64,000 bases of DNA from Tubulanus polymorphus (Eukaryota > Nemertea > Palaeonemertea > Tubulaniformes > Tubulanidae): the NCBI RefSeq assembly GCF_964204645.1, contig NC_134025.1, positions 29,108,001 through 29,172,000 of the forward strand, in the 5' to 3' direction. Below, piece after piece: positions 14,488-24,821 of the stretch (its first letter is position 1; every line of letters begins with the position of its first letter). The position numbers and the translations under genes were made by a program. Under the pieces are notes generated by a model that saw only the letters and a program-made list of their open reading frames with translations, did not search any database and was not told the origin of the DNA.

Positions 14488-14493
14488 TTTATT
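14488..14493 (-). terminator. Poly(A) signal for the large minus-strand gene
   Basis: TTTATT on the plus strand gives AATAAA on the minus strand, the first clear signal downstream of the stop at 15143. It implies a 3' UTR of about 650 nt covering most of 14470-15142, which holds no other gene that I can see. Confidence 0.45.
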
Positions 14494-15142
14494 GGACAAT
14501 TCATTAGTATCGGGTAAATGCTAATCATCAATTTCGTGACATGAATGAAGAGAAAAGGCAACCGATTCGTTTAACAACGTCCCCACCTCGTGTTCCCTAT
14601 GATCTACAAAATATATTGGATGTCTGAAGGCCAGAAATGAATTAAAAGAAAACATAATCTATCAATCACGAATAAGAAAATATATTTAACGCAATAAAGA
14701 TTGAATCATAAAGTGTTGATAATAAGCATTTAAGTACTCATTGTATTAAAAAGATTTCATATTGATCTACATGCATCGCCTCAGCAATTCGTGGTTGAAC
14801 AAAGAGTGATAGCAACAATCAAACAGTCGCTGAATTATATACACGGATTACGTCGTTCAATTATCTTTCAGATACATAAACAATTTTCCGGTGTTTACAA
14901 GAAACTATCGGAAATATGAAGAACTGTACTATGCATACATCCTTGTAGGCGCAACCCATCAACTCACATATATACATGCGCATGTATGACAACATACCAA
15001 ATTTCTATATACATGTAGATGTAAAGCACAAAGTTTTAACTTCTACAGTAAAATGCATAAACATAACATAAATTTACATATCTATTTGTATTCCATTACA
15101 TTCATGAACACTTGAATCACATCTGCGCATGTAAAATTATGT

Positions 15143-18100
15143 CTAACAATTGCTTGCACTGCGGATATCTTCCAACATTTTCTGGTGAATTTCTAACTGT
15201 TTTCTGAGGCGTTCAACGCGATTAACAGGAGGAAGCATATTACATATTTTATCTTCCTCAATTTCTTCGTCGTTCTCAGACTTTAAAGACGATTTTGTAA
15301 CATCGGTACTGTTTGACTGTACTTCACAAGAATTCAAGCTAGGACCTAAAGCGACATTCTCAATGATCTGATCACTTTCGCATTCAGCAGATTCAACGTC
15401 AAACCAATTATTTGAATCGTCCGCTTCTTCCTTTAATATATCGACCTCGTCCTCAATCAATATTTCTTGTTTAACCACGAAGTCTCTAAATTCGCTTTTC
15501 GATGGTGATGGGTCATTAGGAAGTGCAGTTGGCCCTAATTTTGTCAAGATACCTGTTTCTTTCTTTACGCTTTTCTTTGTGGTCATTTGAGACGATATCG
15601 GTTCAATCTGCTGATTGGAAAAACGAGACCTCCGCGTTCTTTTATCAAATCTTTCTATTTCGGAGGATTTACGTTTTCCACGAGGCATTGCGGCCTGCAC
15701 TTCACCAGTTCGAAGGCTCTCATTATATCCTGCAGGTTGTGTCTTATTTCGACCAGTTTGTTTTCTACAATGCTTTGCTAGTTCTGCTCCACGAGATCTT
15801 GTACTTGGCGACGAATCATTCCGTCGTACATCGTGTTCTACAAACTGCGTTGCCACCGTACTAGATTGCGATTCGGGTATAGATTTAGTTTGAAATGATC
15901 GTGCTGATCCAATACGAAGCTTTCGATGCAACAAGTCAGATTTTGTTCTATGCGATGAGGATTTTCGATCGCGTGACCGACCAGGGCTCGATCCGGGTGG
16001 CGGCAGTGATGAGGACGGGTCTTCCAATCTATCCTTCATTATCTTACTTTGATTATTACCACTAACTTTTTCAGGTTTCTGAGTTTTCGGGAGCTGTGCA
16101 TTCACCGCTGGACGAGTAGAAGTAGTGCTTTTATCTGCTTCGTCATTTTCTGGCAAATTTCTCTCCTCTCTGATTTTACTCTTACGGTTTTTTCTTCTAG
16201 TTTCACAGTGAGCTTTATCTGCTACGAGTTCGCTTTCTTCGGCAATTGTATTACCGTTCTTTTGCATTCCAAAACGGCATATTTTCAATTTATCCTTCAT
16301 TATCACATCGGACAACGGTACTTCATTTCGCTGTTTTCGACGTCTAAGAAAGTTACGGTAATCTAAGGTACTCGTTATTCGACGCCTTTTGATAATTCGT
16401 TTCCTCGGTAAGGGTGCCCCAGCGGTGACATTGGTGTCCGTTTGAGGTTTTATCAGCTCGACTGACTCGCCAGGTGAAATGTGAGATCTGTCAGCATTGT
16501 AAGAATTCTTGTTTGCAACATCATTTGGAACATATGTTGATGATGCGTTCGAGTGAGCCTGGCTTTCTATGCTAGCGGTAACTTTTATTTGACCTCGACG
16601 GATCTTTCGTCTTTTCCTCTTCACGTAGTCTGACCTGTCCAATGACAGGCCACGTCGTTTCTTGACAGGATGACGCCTCTTCAGACAATTGGTCATATGT
16701 TTTTCGTGTTCCTTTTTCTCTAGAGCTTCAGCCGATTCGTTGCTGACATTAAGCGCACCAGTCATATCGGCTGCCCTAGTACTTTTTCCATGCGATTCAG
16801 ATGAAGAATCTTTCCCGACTACCGGACTAGGGCGGTGCATCTCGATGGGTCTTCTACGCCGCTGGCCTCTTATTTCAATTTGTTTCTTCACTAAATCTGA
16901 TACAAGCCTGGAAAGCATGTACCCTTTCTTTCTCTGTCGTTTTCGCCTTATCTGCATTTTCACTAAACGTTGTCGCTCAGGACTTGGCCCATCTCCATTT
17001 GAAATCTGGATGGGTTGGATGGGTGTCGCTTTCATAGGTGACTCAGTAATTTCATCCAAGAATGATTTCTGGACTTTAGCTCTTTCCACATATTTATGTA
17101 CATCAGGATGAACTCGCCGTAAATACCTCTGCCATTTTGGTAAGGATAGACTAACAGTTTTTTTGTTTCTTAATAAATAACTGATGTTACTCAATGTAAC
17201 GAGGCAGTGCTTGATATCGTATTTATCAATAAGTTCTTCTGAAGGTCGAGAGGGAGGGCGTATGCGAGAAAGAACTGGTTTTATATCAGGTTCTGTTTTC
17301 AGGCATATTTCGTCCATGACTTCATTAATGCAATTCTGATCAGGATTGTAGGGCTGTAGTTTTTCCTCCAAATGCTCCTTGATATTTTCATCCCAGATTT
17401 CCTCAGCTATTTCATCAGTTGAAATAATGGGAGGCTTCAAAACACTGTCATCAAATGGAGCTATTGATTGGTGGTCATAAGACGTGATAACCTGGATATT
17501 GTTCGAACAATCCTGAATAACTGGATTACCATATATATCAGTGTTAATCCCAACCCGATTCAGGTCCGTGACATTAAAATCGGTTTGAGGTATCAATGCT
17601 GAGCGGTTTATATCGATGCCATACGTGATTGGCATTAGCGGTTGAAGGGCCACGTCATATGCAACGATTGGGATTCCGAATATAGGAACAGCGCCGGGGA
17701 AAAAGTGCAAAGGATCATTTTGACAAATCATTTTACTATTATCTGTGTCCTTCTCGTTGTCTGGGGTTGATTTGATTTCATCACATACACTTTTAGTATC
17801 TACCGGTTTGCTTTTCTGAGATAAATTGCATATATCAACGTCAGTGATCTTTTCACAAATATCATTTTCCTGATGAATGTCAATTTCCGATTCAACATCA
17901 TCAAGTAACTCATCTGGTGACGTTTCATTTTCATTTACTTCTTGGTCATCCGCATATTTATAACAGTAATCATGGTCTCGAAGGCATTGTTCTGCATATA
18001 GATTTCTGTGTCCTTTCCAGTCCGAGTGAGGTGATATCATATCAGATGGCATTTCCTTTGCTTCATTTTCACCGTCCCCTAACTGACTTTCATTTTGCAT

Positions 18101-20845
18101 GCTGTTCGTGGAGGTTCCAGTTTCGGCATCAGTAGTTCCAGACGATGATAAAAGGCAAGGATTAGAGAAAGCGTCCTTACTATCAGCAGACTGAACAATT
18201 CTACGAGAGTGAATTTGCTTTGCATTTTCAGGAAACGTTCGGTACATGTTTTCATCTTCGATACATTTATCATCTCTGCGTTTACCGACATCAGGGATAC
18301 ATGTATTTTCTTCTGCAATACTCGGATTTATGTCTTCGTGTTTCTTCTGAATTTCGGTATTTAATTCTACACTTGACTTGGCGGTTAATGCATCTTCACT
18401 GTTGCAGTTGTTCGTGATTTCTGCTTCTTCCTTTTCCTCGCAAACAGTTCCTGTATCCATTTCATAGTTTACATTTATTTTTACCACGGACACCGCCGAG
18501 ACGTTCTCAACATTTGATTCTACGTGTCCGATAGTTTTAGATATGTCCGAGCTGGATGAACTTATTTTTTCATTTTCCCGAAGAATACTTAGTTTCTGTT
18601 CAAGTGAACTATTATCCGATGTGCACGGCACTTCCGACGAACTTTCATTGACAGCAACGCATTTGTTATTCAAAATTTGAGCACAATCATGCCACATACT
18701 TTCATCATCAGAACTAGTGTTTACTTTCATATCTTCAGGCGACAGGATTTCTGAATTTGAGCTTTCTTTATACACTTCGTGATATTCGTTTTCGATATTG
18801 TCCGATGCACAAGTTGACGACACACTGTCAACAGAAATGTCATAATCACCAACTGCCTGCGGTTCGATACGCGCAAAATGTTCAGAGGAATCACGTCTTT
18901 CCAACATGCTCAGCTGTTGTGTATTATAGCGTGCTATTCTGACTTGCAATGAATCACCGCGCAGCAGTTCATCTCCCTCACTGGCAGTATAGTCGTCTGA
19001 AAAATCCGTAACAAAACTGGGTGTGGTCTCTTCATTCGTCGAGCAGGATTCAAATGACTTTTTAACATCGGGACATTCATCAGTTGGTGAAATTGCCCAT
19101 TCAGGACCGTCCGCATTTTGATGTAGTTTCAATTTTATCGATATACGTTCACGTTTTTCAGTATCATCATTCAATTGTCCTAATGAACGCGTGGCGTACT
19201 TCTTAACAACTGACGCTTCCTTAGCTCTTACTTGCTTACGTCTTTTACGGCGGATACCGATATTAACGGGTCTCTTGTTGATGGGAACCCAGTTGAAATT
19301 TCCTTTTGCCCAATTGTTTCGACGTTTTCGTATCCTTCTCTTCGGGGCTTTCGGTATCACAATGGGTGTTGGAGATTCGTCGATTTCTTGCTTAATGTCC
19401 ATTGCTAATGTTGAAACTCTGGCTGCTGGCGCTAAACTGAATACGGCTCCGATTTTAAGATTGCACTCATCGGCATCAATGATATCTGGAGGATCGGAAT
19501 CACGAGCTTCCACATCCTCGCGAGTCGATTCCTTCACTCGAGGTTCAGATTCATTCGATGATTGTGTAAGTACAGGTTCTTTCGTAACTGATAAAACAGT
19601 TGGCGGAGACGATGATGCCGAACTTCCATTATCAAAGCTTTCCGGCGAGTCCATTACTACCGCAGAGGCTGCTAAAACAGCCTCAGATTCATGCAGTGTG
19701 TGATCATTTCTCAATTTCGAACCAATTTTCATTTTTGGGATGAATTCGTCTAATGTAATGAATTCGGGTTCATTTCTTCGCGGCGCTGAATGTGATGGCA
19801 GTGGGGTAGTTCCCAATTTTACGGGTTGAGAAGTAATGTTTTGACTAGGACTGAATGTATGCGGTTGCAATGATGGACTTAGTTGAAAATTATTAGACAT
19901 TTGTTGTTGATAATCCCTATATTTGTCTCGATTGGCTTTCCATTTGAGCATATCACGAACCGTACATCCAGTTGGCCGGGAGTAATAACTGTTGAAAACT
20001 TCATCGGTTAATGGCTTTGGTTGGTAGTAGGGTGGGGGCGGCTGATGTGCGGGAGGGGGAGTTGTATAATTTTGATTTTGCACCGTCTCATTGGTGGTCG
20101 TAGATGATGCTGAAAGGTAGTCACGTATTCTTTTTCTCGATTTGTTATGAACATTCAAGAACTGGTTTACATCAAGGTCTTCCTTTTTCAAGATTTTCCT
20201 CACGGCCCTTTGACGAACTGCAGCAACGTTTTGCGATGGCCGAATCCCTATAGGTCGAAAATGATCGGTTGTACCACGAAAATGCGAGTTCCTTGGTCTG
20301 CGGCTTGACCCCATACCCAGCGGTATGTTGATACGAAAATTAGGGTCATTTAGTGTCGGATAAGTTTTTGGTTCACGGCCAAATCTTGGGGCAACGTTCA
20401 TCGCAGGGAGATCCATGTTTATCAGTGGAGGCGGTCCGCGGTCGTCTGATTGTCGGGCGAAGTGTTCAGAATTGTTCACTTTCAATGAATTAACAGCGGG
20501 GACTCTTAATAAATTACCAACACGTTGAAGTTCTGTCGATTTTGACGGCGTAGATGACGTCACACTTTCGGTTCTGTCTTGATCAGGTGAATTCTGGGTA
20601 GTAGATGAGACAACATTCTCGGCAGCAGCAGCATCATTAACAGAACTCTCTCGGGATAGAGGAGCTGATGAAACTGGTGCTGTAGTAGCTGGCAGACTGT
20701 ATAGTGGCATCTGAACGAGAACCTGTTGCGGAATTCCATTCACTATTGCTTGTATTGGATAAACGCACATTTTTGGAGATTGAGCAACAAACTGTTGCGC
20801 CATGTCTTTATTCATTGGCTGTTGATGCATCTTCGGTTTCTTTTT
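15143..20845 (-). CDS. Large disordered nuclear-type protein, unrecognised (terminal exon, ~1,895 aa)
   Basis: A single exon of 5.7 kb. On the minus strand a good acceptor (TCTTGTTTTCAG) precedes AAAAAGAAACC, and the first ATG of the exon is at 20830, giving about 1,895 codons to the TAA at 15143. The open frame runs further upstream, but that part is the intron's pyrimidine tract read through. The reading is in frame back to the acceptor, so coding sequence may continue in an upstream exon. What is seen: a Pro-rich patch near residue 260; an Arg/Lys cluster near 490-540; a long acidic Ser/Glu/Asp-rich middle; a compact, conserved-looking block near 1190-1260 (with LPKWQRYLRRVHPDVHKYV); several bipartite-type basic patches near 1300-1550; and a C-terminal helix (RVERLRKQLEIHQKML). 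At least four sumoylation-type motifs (IKQE, LKTE, VKKE, VKQE) are present. I infer a chromatin or transcription scaffold. No family is recognised. Confidence 0.85.
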   Translation of the reverse strand, partial: KKKPKMHQQPMNKDMAQQFVAQSPKMCVYPIQAIVNGIPQQVLVQMPLYSLPATTAPVSSAPLSRESSVNDAAAAENVVSSTTQNSPDQDRTESVTSSTPSKSTELQRVGNLLRVPAVNSLKVNNSEHFARQSDDRGPPPLINMDLPAMNVAPRFGREPKTYPTLNDPNFRINIPLGMGSSRRPRNSHFRGTTDHFRPIGIRPSQNVAAVRQRAVRKILKKEDLDVNQFLNVHNKSRKRIRDYLSASSTTTNETVQNQNYTTPPPAHQPPPPYYQPKPLTDEVFNSYYSRPTGCTVRDMLKWKANRDKYRDYQQQMSNNFQLSPSLQPHTFSPSQNITSQPVKLGTTPLPSHSAPRRNEPEFITLDEFIPKMKIGSKLRNDHTLHESEAVLAASAVVMDSPESFDNGSSASSSPPTVLSVTKEPVLTQSSNESEPRVKESTREDVEARDSDPPDIIDADECNLKIGAVFSLAPAARVSTLAMDIKQEIDESPTPIVIPKAPKRRIRKRRNNWAKGNFNWVPINKRPVNIGIRRKRRKQVRAKEASVVKKYATRSLGQLNDDTEKRERISIKLKLHQNADGPEWAISPTDECPDVKKSFESCSTNEETTPSFVTDFSDDYTASEGDELLRGDSLQVRIARYNTQQLSMLERRDSSEHFARIEPQAVGDYDISVDSVSSTCASDNIENEYHEVYKESSNSEILSPEDMKVNTSSDDESMWHDCAQILNNKCVAVNESSSEVPCTSDNSSLEQKLSILRENEKISSSSSDISKTIGHVESNVENVSAVSVVKINVNYEMDTGTVCEEKEEAEITNNCNSEDALTAKSSVELNTEIQKKHEDINPSIAEENTCIPDVGKRRDDKCIEDENMYRTFPENAKQIHSRRIVQSADSKDAFSNPCLLSSSGTTDAETGTSTNSMQNESQLGDGENEAKEMPSDMISPHSDWKGHRNLYAEQCLRDHDYCYKYADDQEVNENETSPDELLDDVESEIDIHQENDICEKITDVDICNLSQKSKPVDTKSVCDEIKSTPDNEKDTDNSKMICQNDPLHFFPGAVPIFGIPIVAYDVALQPLMPITYGIDINRSALIPQTDFNVTDLNRVGINTDIYGNPVIQDCSNNIQVITSYDHQSIAPFDDSVLKPPIISTDEIAEEIWDENIKEHLEEKLQPYNPDQNCINEVMDEICLKTEPDIKPVLSRIRPPSRPSEELIDKYDIKHCLVTLSNISYLLRNKKTVSLSLPKWQRYLRRVHPDVHKYVERAKVQKSFLDEITESPMKATPIQPIQISNGDGPSPERQRLVKMQIRRKRQRKKGYMLSRLVSDLVKKQIEIRGQRRRRPIEMHRPSPVVGKDSSSESHGKSTRAADMTGALNVSNESAEALEKKEHEKHMTNCLKRRHPVKKRRGLSLDRSDYVKRKRRKIRRGQIKVTASIESQAHSNASSTYVPNDVANKNSYNADRSHISPGESVELIKPQTDTNVTAGAPLPRKRIIKRRRITSTLDYRNFLRRRKQRNEVPLSDVIMKDKLKICRFGMQKNGNTIAEESELVADKAHCETRRKNRKSKIREERNLPENDEADKSTTSTRPAVNAQLPKTQKPEKVSGNNQSKIMKDRLEDPSSSLPPPGSSPGRSRDRKSSSHRTKSDLLHRKLRIGSARSFQTKSIPESQSSTVATQFVEHDVRRNDSSPSTRSRGAELAKHCRKQTGRNKTQPAGYNESLRTGEVQAAMPRGKRKSSEIERFDKRTRRSRFSNQQIEPISSQMTTKKSVKKETGILTKLGPTALPNDPSPSKSEFRDFVVKQEILIEDEVDILKEEADDSNNWFDVESAECESDQIIENVALGPSLNSCEVQSNSTDVTKSSLKSENDEEIEEDKICNMLPPVNRVERLRKQLEIHQKMLEDIRSASNC

Positions 20846-23540
20846 CTGAAAACAAGAAAAACTCAGAATAACAGTGATTATTAAAGCTGCTGTCGTTTGC
20901 AACGTCCGAGACGGGTGCATCGGGGACACGCGCCTGGGGCCGTTTACATAGTCGAGACCGAAGACCAAAAGTAGTCGAAAATATCTATCTCTGGTCTTAT
21001 ATCGTTAGATCATAATTAAGGCGGACGTAGTGGTTTAAGCCCTGACTATGGGACCGGCCCCCTGTGCGTATTTATTCAAAAGGTCACACGAGGCGGCCGC
21101 AATATAGATCGATCTCGTGATCGCGTATTCAGCTCGGATCCAAATTTAGTAATAACTTCCTGCTCATGATAATATTTCAATAGCGGCAAATTTATCAAAT
21201 ACATATGACGCATCAAAAATGCATACATAAACATGCCCGTTCGAGTCCTGAAGGTTTTTAATATCAAACTTTACACAAGCCAATTTGGGTCATACTCAAA
21301 TGAAATGTCAAATGATACGGTAGCAAAGGCGAGCACGACTTAGCCCTCTTGGTATTAGAATCTTCTCAACGAATAAAACTACAAAATCAGCTACAGATGT
21401 CGAGGCTATTCGATAAAACTGAAAACGGCACAACATTTCCCATTTATTACTATGTGAGTAAATAGACAAAATACATTGACATCTACTTCAGTCATCGATT
21501 TGAGATGCACCTGGTATAGAACAGCATATAGACGGATTATAAAGCGATATATTGTATATATGGCGAGAATATAGCAATTTTCTCTACAAATAGTATCGAG
21601 AACATGCTTCGAATTATAAATTTCTCCAGCTTCCGCCTCGATCGTGCAATAGTTGGACTACGTATTTATCGTAAATCGATTGATTTATTTTTAGTTCGTA
21701 TTGTTATGACAGAAATATTCAAATGAATCAATTGATAATTCGATGCATTGATAAATGATAATTATCATCATTCTCCTCTGCGCCAGAGCAAGAAAAATGC
21801 TTAGAATATATATATTGGAAAGTTAATCTGATATCCAACAGCAGTGCGTGTAACATTCTTCGATCATCCACATTATAAGCGGGTCATCTCGCGCATTGGA
21901 ATAGGCTTTGTATAGAGACGGAGTTTGTATAGAAAGAATAATGGCAGCCACGTGCCAAGAAACCAATGGATTCCGCACACATGAGATCATGGCCTTATTG
22001 CGTATGCACTAGAATATGAAAACAGTGTAAGCACAGCCTATCAAATTCATAAAAATTGTCTAAATATATACTCATAGCAGGTAAAACACAAAACGTATAT
22101 ACAGGGCCTACACACGATATCAATTTTGTACCTCTATTATACAACATATTTATCTTGAATTTACCAATTACACTTGATTTTACACTCACCCGTTTTTCTT
22201 TATCTACAATATATTTCACGTCATCTTTTAATAACTTTCACAAATAGATCTTCAGCAAGTACCGAGTACTGCAGTATAGTTTTTATTTAGTACTCATTCT
22301 GCGTATTACCCGGTGGTAAAGAGCTATGAAGCTGTGTTGTATTGAAGAGTATACGCTCAGTGTATGTGCGCAGGGCAAATCAATAACAGGAGACTAACCT
22401 CGTTTACATACGAGACATAATTATAATTTTATGCACGCATGCGCTGCATTCTAATCAGCTTGGATTGCGCGCGTCTGATCAGGTCTCAATTTGTAAGCGC
22501 AATATTGTTCAAAATACGTTGATTATTAGGACGATTGAAGAAATACCAAACGGGCCTTTGCAATTTAGTTCACCTGGCTGTTTAGTTGTTACAGAAATGC
22601 GTCTATCGACAACGTGAAAGTCATCAATTATGATTCCAAGATTATTATTACATGTGTAATGTAGTTCTTGTCACTATTTTCTTCACCATGATTAAAAAAT
22701 GTGGGTTGAAGAAGACTGGTCCATTCACGAGAATCATGTTGTGATTTGAATTTCTCATATAGACAAAAAAGAATTTGATACGCATGCTGTTATGGTTTAT
22801 AACGGTTTGATCGTTTTCAAGTGTGTTTTAGCCGAGTATGGAAAGAAACTTTTCTGTTTTACATACAATTCCTCAATAAATAGCCTGGCTTTAAGTCCGA
22901 AACTTTGTTCAGATCAACCATTTATCTCTCTGATCTCCAGGAGAAGTTTATTGCACATTTGGCGACTGAATCAATTCAAAAGCACTGGCGCTGACTGCAC
23001 GCTGTACACTTACCTCAGCATTTGAAAACGGATGAAAAATGAAAATAAGGTTATGGTACTAATTTCATTGAACATACTTAACTGGATGAACATTTATTTT
23101 TACCCAAGCTAGGCCCAGGCTCGGTAGCAAATAGCTCATCAGGCGTCAAGTTCGTAAAGTATAGTATAGTATAAACAGCTATTGTAGGCTGGCTACTGGA
23201 GCCGGTAGATGTTACCATTTAAAGTTCGTTTACAATGCTCGTTATCAAGGTTGCTACCGTTAAAATGATACAAAAGATATTCAATCTGGTATAGATTAAA
23301 ACACAACTGTGGTGGTCATTTTCCGTAGTTTTTGTTTTCTCCTGACGAGGTACTTCGCCATTCCTATCTTGCAGCATATTAATGTGATTTCCCTTATGGT
23401 TTAATACTCCACGTATTCATTTTTCTCCCCTGGTTAGATCCACTGATCACCCTAATGGGTAGAGATATCTCTTTTCATTATTTTACCAATGAATTTCCCT
23501 CTAAAACTGAATAATTTTCAAATTCAAGCATTAATTTTGT
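20846..23540. other. Upstream region of the large gene; no coding exon supported
   Basis: Presumed 5' intron, first exon and promoter of the 15-21 kb gene. A palindromic CGCATGCGC (22436-22444), an NRF-1-like core common in housekeeping promoters, lies in a GC-rich island. A GTGAGT donor on the minus strand near 22190 follows codons for DKEKR in phase 0 and could join the KKKPK start of the big exon, but no start codon or acceptor supports it. Confidence 0.25.
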
Positions 23541-23556
23541 ATCCAAACCTCGGCAG

Positions 23557-23617
23557 GGATTCAAACCTGATCGGATTTCACGAGTAGTGCGCATAAATAT
23601 GCGCACGTTTAGCCGCG
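23557..23617 (-). repeat. Possible tRNA-derived SINE head (box A/box B pair)
   Basis: On the minus strand a B-box-like GGTTTGAATCC (23567-23557) lies 35 nt downstream of CGGCTAAACGTG (23617-23603), close to the A-box/B-box spacing of a tRNA promoter. A perfect 9-bp hairpin of GTGCGCATA lies between them. No complete tRNA cloverleaf forms, so a degenerate SINE is more likely than a tRNA gene. The A box is a weak match. Confidence 0.25.
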
Positions 23618-24621
23618 CGAAAACTTGCGGCACCAATTACCTGTTGTATATTAATCACTGAATTTGCATTCAACGGACATCTTTAAAGGGACATCTTTAT
23701 AAATCTTTTATCTTTCATCTTTCATGAAAGGGACATCTTTATAGCCCGAGCTGAAATAGAACGTGATTTTTGATTGGCTATTAACGACATTATCTGAGCC
23801 GTGCATGTAACTGTGCACTCATGCTATTAAGGCAGGGGGTCGTAGAGATCTGGCTGAGATCAGGGGTTAAGATGGTTATATCTCGGAAAGCTATGAACTG
23901 ACTGAGTGATGATATCTATGTCACAGGTATTGCTCAGCTGTGACTTTACTTCAGTTGCTGACGCTTAACGGACAATATGACCCACTGTGACGTCACGAAA
24001 TTTTCAATCGGATCGATCATAGAGATGAAGTTGTGTATTTCATTGCGTTTGCTGAATAAAATGACCGATGTCTAAACGTGGCTTGATTATCAAAACTCTG
24101 AGTTTTGCAGTTTGGTTCATGCCCAATAAGATAAGCCACCACATCAAATTTTTTTATCAGGGATGTCTATGTCAAATATTTTATTACCCAACCTTCAATT
24201 CATGCGTACATATTAAAGGGTGATGTTTTTTGTTTTGTTTTCAGGCTATACACCGTGCATATTGTGTGTATATGAAAGACATGTCGAGCCTGTGTATTGA
24301 TGTTTTTATTTTTTTGATCTTCACCGCAAATCAGCATCACAATATTCACAGCTGTAACATGTTTCCATGGTAACGATGAATAATGTATCGCCAATAGTTG
24401 CTTCTTATTTCAAAATTAGGGTCCAGTTGCCCGAGTGTTGGTTAAAGATAACCAATGGATAGCTGACACTGAGTGACAATTGACCAATCTTTAACAAACT
24501 TTTGAGCAATTGAGCCCTGTTCAATAAGGGCCTAATACATATGTAAATTCTCAAAATGATCCGTTTTGATACGTTTTTGCGAAAGTTCAACAAAAGTAGG
24601 TAAGTTGAGTGTTGAATAAAT
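23618..24621. other. Intergenic; short direct repeat of GGACATCTTTA
   Basis: Three copies of GGACATCTTTA occur within 23675-23742, the last two extended to GGGACATCTTTATA, with the palindrome CTTTCATGAAAG just before the third. Otherwise no gene is seen. Confidence 0.4.
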
Positions 24622-24622
24622 A

Positions 24623-24628
24623 TTTATT
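24623..24628 (-). terminator. Poly(A) signal for the astacin-like gene
   Basis: TTTATT on the plus strand, about 195 nt downstream of the minus-strand stop codon at 24822, gives AATAAA in the expected place. Confidence 0.5.
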
Positions 24629-24821
24629 GATAACTTTTGAATTAATCATAAAGTAACGTTTTACAAATCTATCTTCCCGTTTCCTTTTCTGAGCATAGTT
24701 TTATAGAAAGAATTGAACAATTTCGATCCATTACATCCTCAGTGTTGTGTTCGTGTTCGTGCTTTAATGAACATTTGGAACAAAATATATAAGGTTTCAG
24801 CAACAAGTTAGCCATCGTCCT

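Noticed and set aside
19191-19703. 170-codon open frame on the plus strand
   Set aside because: It lies wholly antisense to the giant minus-strand exon, has no splice or start context, and is explained by that gene's codon pattern. The same holds for other plus-strand frames within 15.5-19.1 kb.
20846-20968. Hydrophobic N-terminal extension of the giant protein, with an apparent membrane helix
   Set aside because: The helix is the pyrimidine tract of the intron; a TTTTCAG acceptor at 20846 marks the real exon edge.
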